Part shown: in pieces, positions 9,389-18,215 of the stretch
How positions within the stretch are numbered: position 1 is the stretch's first letter
How the letters are laid out: each line of letters begins with the position of its first letter
Assembly (NCBI GenBank): GCA_038125665.1
Contig: JAYPEI010000001.1
Coordinates: 124,001 to 188,000 of the forward strand
Source of the DNA: CAILUG01 sp038125665
Lineage (GTDB): Bacteria > Pseudomonadota > Gammaproteobacteria > Pseudomonadales > Pseudohongiellaceae
Length of the DNA: 64,000 bases
Reading direction: 5' to 3'
Position numbers and translations under genes: made by a program
Notes under the pieces: generated by a model
The model's database searches: none
Seen by the model: the letters and a program-made list of their open reading frames with translations, nothing else
What the model was told of the DNA's origin: nothing

Positions 9389-10024
9389 TTAAGCAAGCCA
9401 GGGTGAGTCTGTATGCCATTTTCTCTCAAAGGCTTTTATAGTATCAGCATGTTGCATGGTGAGGCCTATATCGTCCAAGCCATTCAAGAGGATATGCTTG
9501 CGTGCAGGCTCCACTTCAAAAGTCAAAATTGTTCCATCAGGCTTAGTAATCGTTTGAGAGGCAAGGTCTATTGAGAGACTATAGCCTTCCTGCGCCTTTG
9601 TCTCATTAAATATAGTCTCGAGAATGTCTTCAGGTATTACAATTAACAAAATACCGTTTTTAACACAGTTGTTAAAAAAAATATCAGCAAAACTAGGGGC
9701 TATAATACAACGAAAACCGTAATCATCTAGAGCCCAAGGTGCGTGTTCACGACTAGAACCACAACCGAAATTTTCTCGCGCAAGCAAGATGCTTGCTCCT
9801 TGGTAACGCGGGAAATTACCAACAAAATCAGGATTCAGGGGACGATGGCTACAATCTTGATCAGGCTCACCTTTATCCAAATATCTCGCTTCATCAAAGA
9901 GATTTTTTCCAAAGCCTGTACGCTTTATAGACTTCAGAAATTGTTTCGGAATAATATAATCTGTATCCACATTAGCTCTATCGAGCGGCATAACCAGACC
10001 TGATTCTCGAACAAATTTTTTCAT
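9389..10024 (-). CDS. leuD: 3-isopropylmalate dehydratase small subunit
   Basis: LeuD joins LeuC to isomerise 2-isopropylmalate to 3-isopropylmalate in leucine synthesis. The 211-residue protein has the aconitase swivel-domain signatures DTDYIIPKQFLKSI and LARENFGCGSSREHAPWAL, followed by FADIFFNNCVKNGIL. Length is standard. It follows leuC by 54 bp. The leuB gene is not in this window. Confidence 0.98.
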   Translation of the reverse strand: MKKFVRESGLVMPLDRANVDTDYIIPKQFLKSIKRTGFGKNLFDEARYLDKGEPDQDCSHRPLNPDFVGNFPRYQGASILLARENFGCGSSREHAPWALDDYGFRCIIAPSFADIFFNNCVKNGILLIVIPEDILETIFNETKAQEGYSLSIDLASQTITKPDGTILTFEVEPARKHILLNGLDDIGLTMQHADTIKAFERKWHTDSPWLA

Positions 10025-10078
10025 CGATTATTCCTAATTTATCTATTACACCTGATAATTACCAATGGGTCGTATCGC

Positions 10079-11506
10079 TCAATTTAACTCAAGATCACGT
10101 ACATCGACGAAGTGACCATGAACCGCTGCAGCGGCTGCCATGGCAGGGCTCACCAAGTGTGTACGCCCACCAAATCCCTGACGTCCTTCGAAATTACGAT
10201 TAGAGGTAGAAGCACAATGCTCACCGTGTCCTAGTTGATCTGCATTCATTGCAAGGCACATAGAGCAACCTGGTTCACGCCACTCCAATCCAGCTTCAAT
10301 GAAAATTTTATCCAGACCTTCCTTCTCAGCCTGGGTTTTAACTAAGCCCGAACCTGGTACTACAAGTGCTCGTTTGATACTGCTAGCCACTTTACGACCT
10401 TTCACAACTGCAGCAGCTTCACGCAGGTCCTCAATGCGTGAGTTTGTACAAGACCCAATGAAGACCTGATCTAATTTGATATCTGTAATAGCCATGCCAG
10501 GCTCTAGCCCCATATATTTAAGAGCTTGAGTATAATTCCCTTTTTTTGCCTCAGAACTGGCATCATCGGGATGTGGAACATGACCCGTTACAGGCGCCAC
10601 CATCTCGGGAGAAGTACCCCAGCTGACTTGAGGTAGGATATTTTCTCCTTCAAGTTCTACAACTGCATCAAACATAGCGCCTTCATCACTGACAAGATTC
10701 TTCCAAGCAGCAATTGCTTTGTCCCAAGCATCTCCCTTTGGGGCAAAGGGACGTCCGTACAAGTAATCAATAGTTTTATCATCAACGGCAACGATACCTG
10801 CGCGAGCGCCGGCTTCTATCGCCATATTACAGATTGTCATACGCCCTTCTATTGACAGATCGCGAATTACTTGACCTCCGAATTCGATGGTATAACCAGT
10901 ACCACCTGCAGTTCCAATCTTACCGATGATAGCCAACACAACATCTTTCGCAGTAATCCCTGGCTTCAACTGGCCATTAACTCGAACAAGCATATTTTTT
11001 GCTTTCCGTTGAACTAGGCATTGTGTAGCCAAAACGTGTTCAACTTCAGACGTTCCAATACCGTGGGCAAGAGCACCTAAAGCACCATGTGTAGATGTAT
11101 GCGAGTCACCGCATACAATAGTCATACCAGGGAGTGTTCGGCCCTGCTCGGGGCCAATAACATGCACAATCCCATGACGCTCATCTGAGATCCCGAATTC
11201 TGTGATACCAAAATCGTGACAATTATCATCCAACGTTTTTACTTGAATTCGAGAAACAGGATCCACGATCCCTTCAACACCCCTGGTGCGTTCATTTTTC
11301 GTGGTGGGCACATTGTGATCAGGCGTAGCCATGTTGGCTGCTGCCCTCCAAGGCTTGCGACCAGCAATACGAAGTCCCTCAAACGCCTGAGGAGAAGTCA
11401 CCTCATGCAGAAAATGCAGATCTATATAGAGAAGTGAATTCCCATTATCAAGATCGGTGACCAAATGTGAATTCCAAAGTTTGTCGTAAAGAGTCTGTGC
11501 AACCAT
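10079..11506 (-). CDS. leuC: 3-isopropylmalate dehydratase large subunit
   Basis: LeuC holds the [4Fe-4S] cluster of isopropylmalate isomerase. The 475-residue protein has VCGDSHTSTHGALG, the single cluster cysteine in FIGSCTNSR, the paired cluster cysteines in EPGCSMCLAMN and the GRTHLVSPAMAA end block. All three cluster cysteines are present. It is the first gene of the leuC-leuD pair and lies 36 bp after aroC. Confidence 0.98.
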   Translation of the reverse strand: MVAQTLYDKLWNSHLVTDLDNGNSLLYIDLHFLHEVTSPQAFEGLRIAGRKPWRAAANMATPDHNVPTTKNERTRGVEGIVDPVSRIQVKTLDDNCHDFGITEFGISDERHGIVHVIGPEQGRTLPGMTIVCGDSHTSTHGALGALAHGIGTSEVEHVLATQCLVQRKAKNMLVRVNGQLKPGITAKDVVLAIIGKIGTAGGTGYTIEFGGQVIRDLSIEGRMTICNMAIEAGARAGIVAVDDKTIDYLYGRPFAPKGDAWDKAIAAWKNLVSDEGAMFDAVVELEGENILPQVSWGTSPEMVAPVTGHVPHPDDASSEAKKGNYTQALKYMGLEPGMAITDIKLDQVFIGSCTNSRIEDLREAAAVVKGRKVASSIKRALVVPGSGLVKTQAEKEGLDKIFIEAGLEWREPGCSMCLAMNADQLGHGEHCASTSNRNFEGRQGFGGRTHLVSPAMAAAAAVHGHFVDVRDLELN

Positions 11507-11542
11507 AGCGTGCTCTAAGTCCCTTAGTTAGTGAAGTTCTTG

Positions 11543-12646
11543 TTATCTGCCTGGTGTGGCAGGAATAATTGGTGTAACGCTTTTGACACACGCATTTTGC
11601 GCGCGATGGCGTAAAAAATGATCCATTAGTGTCAAGGCCATCATAGCTTCAGCAATCGGGGTGGCACGAATACCAACACAGGGATCGTGTCGCCCTGTTG
11701 TAACAACCTCTGTGGAAGCGCCGTGGATATCAACAGTCTCACCAGGCAGACGAATACTGGAAGTTGGTTTCAAAGCAATATTGACAACTATATCTTGACC
11801 TGTGCTAATACCTCCCAGGATTCCCCCAGCATTATTACTGAGGAAGCCTTCTGGTGTCATAGCATCACGATGCTCACTACCCAGTTGACTTGCCACAGCA
11901 AAACCAGCACCGAATTCTACCCCTTTCACTGCATTTATGCTCATTAATGAATGTGCCAATTCCGCATCTAGTCGATCGAAAACGGGTTCGCCTAGCCCAA
12001 CTGGAACATGACTTGCCACAACAGTTAGAAGAGCCCCAACGGAATCGCCAGACTTATTCAAAGCCAACATATAAGTCTCTAGTTCGGTGATTTTGGTAGG
12101 GTCGGGGCAAAAGAAAGGATTATTATCAATTGTATCCCAGTGAACATTCTTTATGACTATTGGTCCTAACTGTTGTAGATAACCTCGTACCTGCATACCG
12201 CAAGTTAGAGCCAAATATTTCTTGGCAATAGCGCCTGCAGCGACTCTCATGGCTGTCTCTCTTGCAGAAGAGCGCCCACCACCACGATAATCACGGATAC
12301 CGTACTTTTGTTGATAGGTATAATCTGCATGTCCTGGACGAAAAACAGACTGGATCTTGCTGTAATCCTTGCTACGCTGATCCTCATTGCGAATCAAAAG
12401 TCCTATCGGAGTACCTGTAGTTACCCCTTCAAAAACACCAGAGAGAATTTCAACTTCATCCGATTCCCGCCGTTGCGTAGTAAAACGCGAGGTGCCCGGT
12501 TTTCGTCTATCAAGATCTTTTTGGATATCATCTACACTCAGTGGTAGACCTGGTGGACAACCATCGACGACACAGCCAAGTGCAGACCCATGACTTTCGC
12601 CAAAGGTGCTGACAGTAAATAATTTTCCGATGGTGCTACCTGACAT
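11543..12646 (-). CDS. aroC: Chorismate synthase
   Basis: AroC converts EPSP to chorismate using reduced FMN as a catalytic cofactor, feeding the trp genes downstream. The 367-residue protein opens with the signature TFGESHGSALGCVVDGCPPG. It also has the conserved RPGHADYTYQ, DYRGGGRSSARETA and GGISTGQ blocks and ends in the typical ATPIAEAMMALTLMDH region. It stands between prmB and leuC on the same strand. Confidence 0.98.
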   Translation of the reverse strand: MSGSTIGKLFTVSTFGESHGSALGCVVDGCPPGLPLSVDDIQKDLDRRKPGTSRFTTQRRESDEVEILSGVFEGVTTGTPIGLLIRNEDQRSKDYSKIQSVFRPGHADYTYQQKYGIRDYRGGGRSSARETAMRVAAGAIAKKYLALTCGMQVRGYLQQLGPIVIKNVHWDTIDNNPFFCPDPTKITELETYMLALNKSGDSVGALLTVVASHVPVGLGEPVFDRLDAELAHSLMSINAVKGVEFGAGFAVASQLGSEHRDAMTPEGFLSNNAGGILGGISTGQDIVVNIALKPTSSIRLPGETVDIHGASTEVVTTGRHDPCVGIRATPIAEAMMALTLMDHFLRHRAQNACVKSVTPIIPATPGR

Positions 12647-12757
12647 GGTCTGATTCGGTCCAAAGCGCTAAAGGCTAATATTATAGCCTGAATTAATACT
12701 AAGGACTACTTCGGAAATCTTTCCGCTGTGGCAAATTTCCAATAGATATTCAATGCG

Positions 12758-13636
12758 CTAAATTGGGGTAGCAGATTTGAGCTCGTCTTTGGTGATGAAG
12801 CAAACCCCCTCGCCTCCAAAGGAAAATTCTAACCAATTTAATGGTAGCTGGGGCACTACTTCTGCTAAAACTTTCCAAGTATAGCCGGTCTCAATGACCA
12901 ACACTCCCTGTTCAGCCAACTGAGCATAGGATCCACGGAGTATTGCTAAAGGAATTTCTAAACCCTCCTGTCCCGTGACCAATCCCATCGCTGGCTCGGC
13001 AAGATATTCATCAGGGAGTTCACTGAACTCCTCTAGCCCAACATATGGTGGATTACTTACGATAAGATCGAAATTACCTGGTAATTGTTCAAAGAGGTCG
13101 GATTTAACCAAATAAACGCGTTCTCCCAACCCAAAACGCTCTACATTGATAGCTGCTACTTGCAAAGCTTCTTCTGAAAGATCTGATAACCAGACCTTCG
13201 CCTCAGGAAAAGCTAATGCACAAGCGATACCAATGCATCCCGAACCAGTGCAGAGGTCTAGAATGCGACAGGGTGACGTTTTTACGATACCCGTAAACTC
13301 TTGTTCGATCAGCTCAGCCAAAGGAGAACGAGGGACTAACACACGCTCATCAACAAAAAAATTTAATCCGCAGAACCAAGCCTCTTGTAAGAGGTATGCC
13401 ATAGGCTTACGGGAAGAAATACGCTCATTAAGTAAACTCTTTACTTGCTGACAGACTTTGGACTCAGGATCCACTAGAGTTTCAGCAGAAAATTCCAGTA
13501 TCCCTGCCCGTCGATGCAAAGTTTCAAATAACCAACATGCCTCATCCCAAGCATTATCAGTACCATGCCCGTAAAAAAGTTGCGATGATTCCAGCTGCTC
13601 TTGCATCTGCAGGAGAAATTCTTGAGTAGTCAGCAC
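12758..13636 (-). CDS. prmB: 50S ribosomal protein L3 glutamine methyltransferase
   Basis: PrmB methylates a glutamine in ribosomal protein L3 using S-adenosylmethionine. The 292-residue protein has an N-terminal helical region, the SAM-binding ILDLCTGSGCIGIACA motif near residue 125, DLSEEAL, and the catalytic SNPPYVG loop. The NPPY motif also occurs in the release-factor methyltransferase PrmC. The preceding segment LVPRSPLAELIE and its position upstream of aroC favour PrmB, as in E. coli and Pseudomonas. It starts with GTG after a clear AGGAAA site and is divergent from folE. Confidence 0.93.
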   Translation of the reverse strand: MLTTQEFLLQMQEQLESSQLFYGHGTDNAWDEACWLFETLHRRAGILEFSAETLVDPESKVCQQVKSLLNERISSRKPMAYLLQEAWFCGLNFFVDERVLVPRSPLAELIEQEFTGIVKTSPCRILDLCTGSGCIGIACALAFPEAKVWLSDLSEEALQVAAINVERFGLGERVYLVKSDLFEQLPGNFDLIVSNPPYVGLEEFSELPDEYLAEPAMGLVTGQEGLEIPLAILRGSYAQLAEQGVLVIETGYTWKVLAEVVPQLPLNWLEFSFGGEGVCFITKDELKSATPI

Positions 13637-13719
13637 TAAATTTTCCTAGAGTCACTTATTCGAGTCGCAGAAATCAGCTTAAGGGTCTACAATAACTACC
13701 TTGTTTCAGGAGTCCCCCT

Positions 13720-14295
13720 ATGTCACAAACTTCACCAGACCCAAAACTAAAAGCGTTAACTGAAGCTTACACAAACATCATAGAACAGATAGGCGAAGAC
13801 CTCCAGCGTCCTGGACTTCTCGGTACGCCAGATCGTGCCGCTAAAGCCATGCAGTTTCTGACTCGTGGATACACTCAGAACATCGATCAAGTAATCAACA
13901 ATGCCTTGTTTCCTACTAGCTCTAACGAAATGGTCATAGTTAAAAATATAGAGATGTACTCTATGTGCGAGCACCATATGTTGCCCTTCATCGGAAAGTG
14001 TCATGTCGCATATTTGCCCACAGATTCGGTAATCGGACTTTCAAAAATTGCCAGAATAGTAGACATGTTTGCTAGACGCTTGCAAATTCAGGAAAACCTG
14101 ACCCGTGAGATCGCTGAAACTATCATGGAGAAAACTAACGCCAGAGGTGTTGGGGTTATCATTGAAGCCAAGCACATGTGCATGATGATGCGAGGCGTGG
14201 AGAAACAAAACTCCTCAATGACAACTTCTTGCATGCTCGGATCTTTCAGAGAATATCAGAGTACTCGTAACGAATTTCTTTCGTTAATCGATTAA
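13720..14295 (+). CDS. folE: GTP cyclohydrolase I
   Basis: FolE opens GTP to dihydroneopterin triphosphate, the entry to folate and tetrahydrobiopterin synthesis. The 191-residue protein shows the zinc and substrate motifs YSMCEHHMLPFIGKCHVAY, IGLSKIARIVDMFARRLQ and CMMMRGVEKQNS. It has the strong ribosome site AGGAG 8 bases upstream. Its 3' end overlaps the convergent hydrolase gene by 12 bp. It is a normal type I enzyme. Confidence 0.97.
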   Translation: MSQTSPDPKLKALTEAYTNIIEQIGEDLQRPGLLGTPDRAAKAMQFLTRGYTQNIDQVINNALFPTSSNEMVIVKNIEMYSMCEHHMLPFIGKCHVAYLPTDSVIGLSKIARIVDMFARRLQIQENLTREIAETIMEKTNARGVGVIIEAKHMCMMMRGVEKQNSSMTTSCMLGSFREYQSTRNEFLSLID

Positions 14296-15177
14296 GAAAT
14301 CTCGAATTAGGCTAGCGATGAGGTTGGCTTGTGTTTCCATGTGCTGATGGTGTGCACCATCAAGCATGTGATAGTCCAAATTTTTTACAAGCGCCCTACG
14401 CTCACGGAAGTTCTCACCTCGTTCTTTATTATCTTCACCCTCCCAAAATGAGGGTGCGGCAATGAGTTGTACTGGACAGTCTAAAGCCCGCAACTGTTCT
14501 CTGACATGGTCTTCGGTAAAAGACATCATTGATCGCGTATTTAACTTAGGATCAATACTCCAGTACCATCCCCCGTTTTCTTCAATTACTCCCCTCTGTG
14601 CCAACAAAGCAGCAGAAGCATGGCTCAATCCAGAGTGAGCTCTTGCTGCAATCGCCGCCTCTAAACTTGAGTAACGTCGGCGACCTTTTGGCATCTCAAA
14701 ACTTAAGGGTTGCCCCAGAGCCACGCGCATTTGCTCTAGACTATTAGTGATAGGAGTAGTCACGGCACCCAGANNNNNNNNNNGATTATCTAGCAAGATT
14801 AGCTTCTTGATAAGTTGCGGGTAAAGCGCGGCAACGAGGATTGCCAGCGCCCCTCCCATTGAGTGACCGAGTAGTACTACAGATTCATTTTTTAACATTG
14901 CAACCACTGACATAACTTCTCGCACGTAAGACCAAATCGAGTAACTTGCATCAGTACTACGCCATTGCGAGCGACCATGCCCAGCAAGATCTGGGACAAA
15001 AAAAGCATAGTCTGGCATTGCTTTTGCCAGAGTGATGAAAGAGGCTGAATTATCCTGCCAGCCATGTAAGGATAGAATTACTGGAGCTCTAGGACTACCA
15101 AAGCGTTGACAGGCCAATTTTATGCTTTCAGTTTGACAGACAAACTCTCTCACAGTAAGTGACTCTAAATCATGCAT
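14284..15177 (-). CDS. Alpha/beta hydrolase (SERHL/MhpC-like), interrupted by an assembly gap
   Basis: A serine hydrolase of about 300 codons with ILSLHGWQDNSASF (oxyanion loop), DLAGHGRS, the nucleophile elbow LLGHSMGGA and a C-terminal catalytic His in DGAHHQHMET. Ten Ns at 14774-14783 fall just after the nucleophile strand. The left flank ends GATAATC and the right flank begins TCTGGGTGCC on the coding strand. Overlapping the shared TC gives DNLGAVTTP, matching the DGLGPLTTP-type motif of relatives, so the gap is probably artificial. I placed the start at ATG 15177 rather than an upstream TTG. It overlaps sixA slightly. The substrate is unknown. Confidence 0.85.
   Translation of the reverse strand: MHDLESLTVREFVCQTESIKLACQRFGSPRAPVILSLHGWQDNSASFITLAKAMPDYAFFVPDLAGHGRSQWRSTDASYSIWSYVREVMSVVAMLKNESVVLLGHSMGGALAILVAALYPQLIKKLILLDNXXXXLGAVTTPITNSLEQMRVALGQPLSFEMPKGRRRYSSLEAAIAARAHSGLSHASAALLAQRGVIEENGGWYWSIDPKLNTRSMMSFTEDHVREQLRALDCPVQLIAAPSFWEGEDNKERGENFRERRALVKNLDYHMLDGAHHQHMETQANLIASLIRDFLID
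14774..14783. other. Assembly gap (10 N) inside alpha/beta hydrolase gene
   Basis: Ten Ns separate flanks that share a two-base overlap. Collapsing the overlap restores the conserved family motif in frame, so the gap probably contains no missing sequence. Confidence 0.9.
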
Positions 15178-15787
15178 TACTTCCAAACCTGGAAAATAAA
15201 GTTTTCAATAAATTGCCTTCGCCAAAAGTGACAAAATCCATTTCGTAAGCTCTAAGTTCTGCTGTTCCCATAGGATTAGCCTCTTGGACTACACCATACT
15301 GGATCAAGGCTGAGAGCTCACTGATCTGAGGGTTATGGCCAACAACAAGCAAGCTTGTCTGACAAAACTTCTTTTCAGTTGCTACTTGGTCATCGAGATT
15401 GCCTTGCTCTAGAAGTGATGCTTGTTTCGCAATCTCTTTAAATTGATGCTTCACGCCACTGGATGGGCTTAGCCCAGAAAGACAGTAAAAAGAGGGCATC
15501 ATAGAGTTATTATTTAGATCAAATTGTTGTTGCAAGTTATGATTTTTAACAATGTTATGTAGCTCATTTTTTTGCCTAGCTAGTACATACGCATTGAGAA
15601 ATAATTCTGCTGTTTGTCTTGTCCGCACATAAGGACTGGCAATACAGAGATCAACTGTGAAACCATGATCAACAAAATCAGTCGCAATTTGAGAGATTTG
15701 TTCTTGACCAAGTGCGCTCAGAACTCTTAGAGCATCATTAGGTGCTTGTGAAACCGCGTCACCATGTCTGAGTAGATAGATGTGCAT
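15170..15787 (-). CDS. sixA: SixA-type phosphohistidine phosphatase with an insertion
   Basis: SixA removes phosphate from phosphohistidine on proteins such as histidine phosphotransfer domains. The 205-residue protein starts MHIYLLRHGDA, with the catalytic His at residue 8 in the RHG motif. It has IASPYVRTRQTAE for the phosphate pocket and the second catalytic His in LLVVGHNPQISEL. Typical SixA proteins have about 155-165 residues. Here extra Asn- and Gln-rich sequence (about residues 70-105) sits between the core strands. It is followed by the alpha/beta hydrolase with overlap. Confidence 0.85.
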   Translation of the reverse strand: MHIYLLRHGDAVSQAPNDALRVLSALGQEQISQIATDFVDHGFTVDLCIASPYVRTRQTAELFLNAYVLARQKNELHNIVKNHNLQQQFDLNNNSMMPSFYCLSGLSPSSGVKHQFKEIAKQASLLEQGNLDDQVATEKKFCQTSLLVVGHNPQISELSALIQYGVVQEANPMGTAELRAYEMDFVTFGEGNLLKTLFSRFGSNA

Positions 15788-15817
15788 AAGGCGCTACACT
15801 GGGCGAAACCTGCTAGA

Positions 15818-16189
15818 TCATGGACGAAATTCTTCGGCTGGATTTTGTACGTTCTCTGCCTTTTGCTCTTCCTCTGCGATTGGATGTTCCATGTCCTCCT
15901 TTACCACCACTGGGGCCACTGGGAAATCTGAAAATGGGAATGGTTTTTGGTCAGTGTTGTAGCACATGTAATCCAATAACTCTTTGAGATATGCTGCCAA
16001 TTGGGCAGATAAAGACATCAGTCTTGGGTTTGCCGAACTATCTATGAGGGACCATAGCGCCTGGATGGGAATCATGACTGAAAAAACGAAAAGTACACAC
16101 CAAGTGATGAGACCAAATAACAACATGAATACTATTCGTATCCATTGGTCACTAGAACTCAGATTTTTTTTTAACTGCTCCTGATCCAT
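15818..16189 (-). CDS. DUF4389 family small membrane protein
   Basis: A 123-residue protein with a cytoplasmic N-terminus, one long hydrophobic region (about residues 17-45, probably one or two helices), an amphipathic segment (about 50-80), and an acidic Pro/Glu tail from about 95. The motif YLKELLDYMCYNTDQKPFPFSDFP is characteristic of DUF4389. The function is not known. It sits 13 bp after gpsA and 30 bp before sixA on the same strand, a grouping that suggests one transcript. Confidence 0.8.
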   Translation of the reverse strand: MDQEQLKKNLSSSDQWIRIVFMLLFGLITWCVLFVFSVMIPIQALWSLIDSSANPRLMSLSAQLAAYLKELLDYMCYNTDQKPFPFSDFPVAPVVVKEDMEHPIAEEEQKAENVQNPAEEFRP

Positions 16190-16202
16190 CTTCTGCTCCC
16201 GG

Positions 16203-17237
16203 TCAGTGATCTAGATTTTTAGAATGCCCAACTTCAAACTCAACATCAAGTTCGGTTTCTTCAAGCATAAGAGAATTTATTATATGGTCTAATCCAGCAT
16301 TGTTGTAGAGAATATCATAGAGAGAAAAAGCCAGGGGCATGGCCACTTGTAAAGATTCTGCCCAAGAGCGCACTTGCTTTACCGTGTTAACCCCCTCAGC
16401 CACTTGCCCCAATTCGTGAATAATCATTTCCAGCTCTTTTCCTTCACCTAAGGCTTTACCGACCCGAAAATTACGAGAAAGTGGGGAGGAACAAGTCACG
16501 ATCAAATCTCCCACTCCGGAGAGCCCTAAAAAAGTCATCGCATTGGCTCCTAAACGAACACCGAATCGAGCCATCTCGGTAAGACTACGGGTCACTAGCA
16601 TCGCGTTAGTGTTATGTCCCATACCTAATTCATCAGCAAGGCCAGCAATAATGGCATAAATATTCTTTAGTGAACCACCTAACTCTACCCCTAACATATC
16701 TCTATTAGCATAAACTCTAAAGTTATCCGAGTGGAGTAATTGCTGTACCAGTGTTCTAACTTGGGCATCTCTACTAGCAACAACGGTCCCAGTGGGACTA
16801 CGAGTTGCTATCTCATGAGCTAAATTGGGGCCACTCATTACAGCTATACGAGCATTCGGCACTTCTTGCTGTAACACCTGACTCATCAATGCTTGCGAAC
16901 CTGGCTCAATACCTTTGGTTAGACTGACCAGAATCGGTTCTGATGGAAGTAAAGGGAGTAATTGACGCACCACTGTTCGGAAAGAATAGGAGGGCACAGC
17001 CACCAAGACTAAATCTGGTTGGTACAAGGCCTCTCCAAGCTCGTGCACAGCCACCACTTGGGGGTGTAGTTCTAACTCAGGCAAGTAGATAGAGTTTCGG
17101 CGAGTGGTATTTACCGAATTAACCTGATCCACATCACGCATCCAAAGCCTAGCCTCATGGCCATTATGGGCAATAATATTAGCGGTAACTGTACCAAAAC
17201 TACCCCCGCCAATGATTGCAACTTTTTTTCCTGTCAT
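16203..17237 (-). CDS. gpsA: Glycerol-3-phosphate dehydrogenase [NAD(P)+]
   Basis: GpsA reduces dihydroxyacetone phosphate to sn-glycerol 3-phosphate for phospholipid synthesis. I place the start at ATG 17237, with AGAAGG 8 bases upstream, not at 17276. The 344-residue protein begins with the dinucleotide loop IIGGGSFGT and has SLTKGIEP, SGPNLAHEI, the catalytic Lys in GGSLKNIYAI and the substrate motif GLSGVGDLIVTCSSPLSRN. Length is normal. Confidence 0.97.
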   Translation of the reverse strand: MTGKKVAIIGGGSFGTVTANIIAHNGHEARLWMRDVDQVNSVNTTRRNSIYLPELELHPQVVAVHELGEALYQPDLVLVAVPSYSFRTVVRQLLPLLPSEPILVSLTKGIEPGSQALMSQVLQQEVPNARIAVMSGPNLAHEIATRSPTGTVVASRDAQVRTLVQQLLHSDNFRVYANRDMLGVELGGSLKNIYAIIAGLADELGMGHNTNAMLVTRSLTEMARFGVRLGANAMTFLGLSGVGDLIVTCSSPLSRNFRVGKALGEGKELEMIIHELGQVAEGVNTVKQVRSWAESLQVAMPLAFSLYDILYNNAGLDHIINSLMLEETELDVEFEVGHSKNLDH

Positions 17238-17414
17238 TGCGTTGCCTTCTAGTTTAGAAGGTCGCCAAGATAGCAATAAAACCTTCGCCCGACTAGTAAA
17301 TTACCTCTTTGAGACGCAATTCAGGGCTCTTTTGCTGTGATACCTCATCTTTAAGTTAATTGCTGAGAAAGTGCTCATGTCATATCATTTAGCGAGGAAT
17401 AGAGGTAGGACATC

Positions 17415-18215
17415 ATGATTGCTATAGAAGAAATCTGGCAAACAATCCGCAAAGAAATAAGCGATGCGGTGTTTCTTGAACCCGAGCTTGGTACATTTTA
17501 TTCAAAGCGAATTTTGCAACATGGCACACTATGTGAAGCATTAGCTGACTTACTAGCCACCCGTCTAGCCTGTGAAGATATGTCTCAAAGTGACATTCGT
17601 TCTCTCTTCAACCAAGCGTTGCTTAAAGACACTAAGATAGTCGAATCTATAGCATACGACCTAAAAGCCACACGAGAACGCGACCCAGCAGCAAATTGTT
17701 ACTCATCAGCCTTCCTTTACTTCAAGGGTTTCCAAGCTTTGCAAGCCTACAGAATTAGTCACTGGTTATGGCATCAGGAACGGTATGGGCTAGCTCGTTA
17801 TCTACAAAGCCGTATTTCAGAGGTATTTACTGTAGATATTCACCCTGCCGCAAAAATTGGTAAAGGAATATTAGTTGACCACGCAACGGGTATTGTCATT
17901 GGTGAAACCTCTGTATTGTACGACAACATCTCTATTATGCAGGGAGTAACACTTGGGGGGACAGGAAAAGTGACAGGAGATCGTCATCCAAAAATTCACT
18001 CGGGAGTGCTTCTTAGTACGAGCGCCATTGTTCTTGGCAATGTCATTGTCGGCGAAGGGGCTAGGGTTGCGGCGGGATCCGTAGTGCTACGAGATGTTGC
18101 TCCTCATACTACAGTGGCAGGAATTCCAGCTGTTAAAGTTGGAAAACCTCGCGAAGATTCCCCTGCTGAAACCATGTCGCATGAGATCAATGCCAGCGAA
18201 GATAACAGTGGCTAA
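17415..18215 (+). CDS. cysE: Serine O-acetyltransferase
   Basis: CysE acetylates serine with acetyl-CoA, providing the carbon skeleton for cysteine. The 266-residue protein has the helical N-terminal domain (about 1-140) and a left-handed beta helix of hexapeptide repeats. The repeat region includes VDHATGIVIGET (catalytic His), QGVTLGGTGKVTGDRHPKI and GARVAAGSVVLRDV. Length and motifs match the housekeeping enzyme. It is divergent from gpsA, with 177 bp between. A hydrolase gene overlaps its 3' end in another frame. Confidence 0.97.
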   Translation: MIAIEEIWQTIRKEISDAVFLEPELGTFYSKRILQHGTLCEALADLLATRLACEDMSQSDIRSLFNQALLKDTKIVESIAYDLKATRERDPAANCYSSAFLYFKGFQALQAYRISHWLWHQERYGLARYLQSRISEVFTVDIHPAAKIGKGILVDHATGIVIGETSVLYDNISIMQGVTLGGTGKVTGDRHPKIHSGVLLSTSAIVLGNVIVGEGARVAAGSVVLRDVAPHTTVAGIPAVKVGKPREDSPAETMSHEINASEDNSG

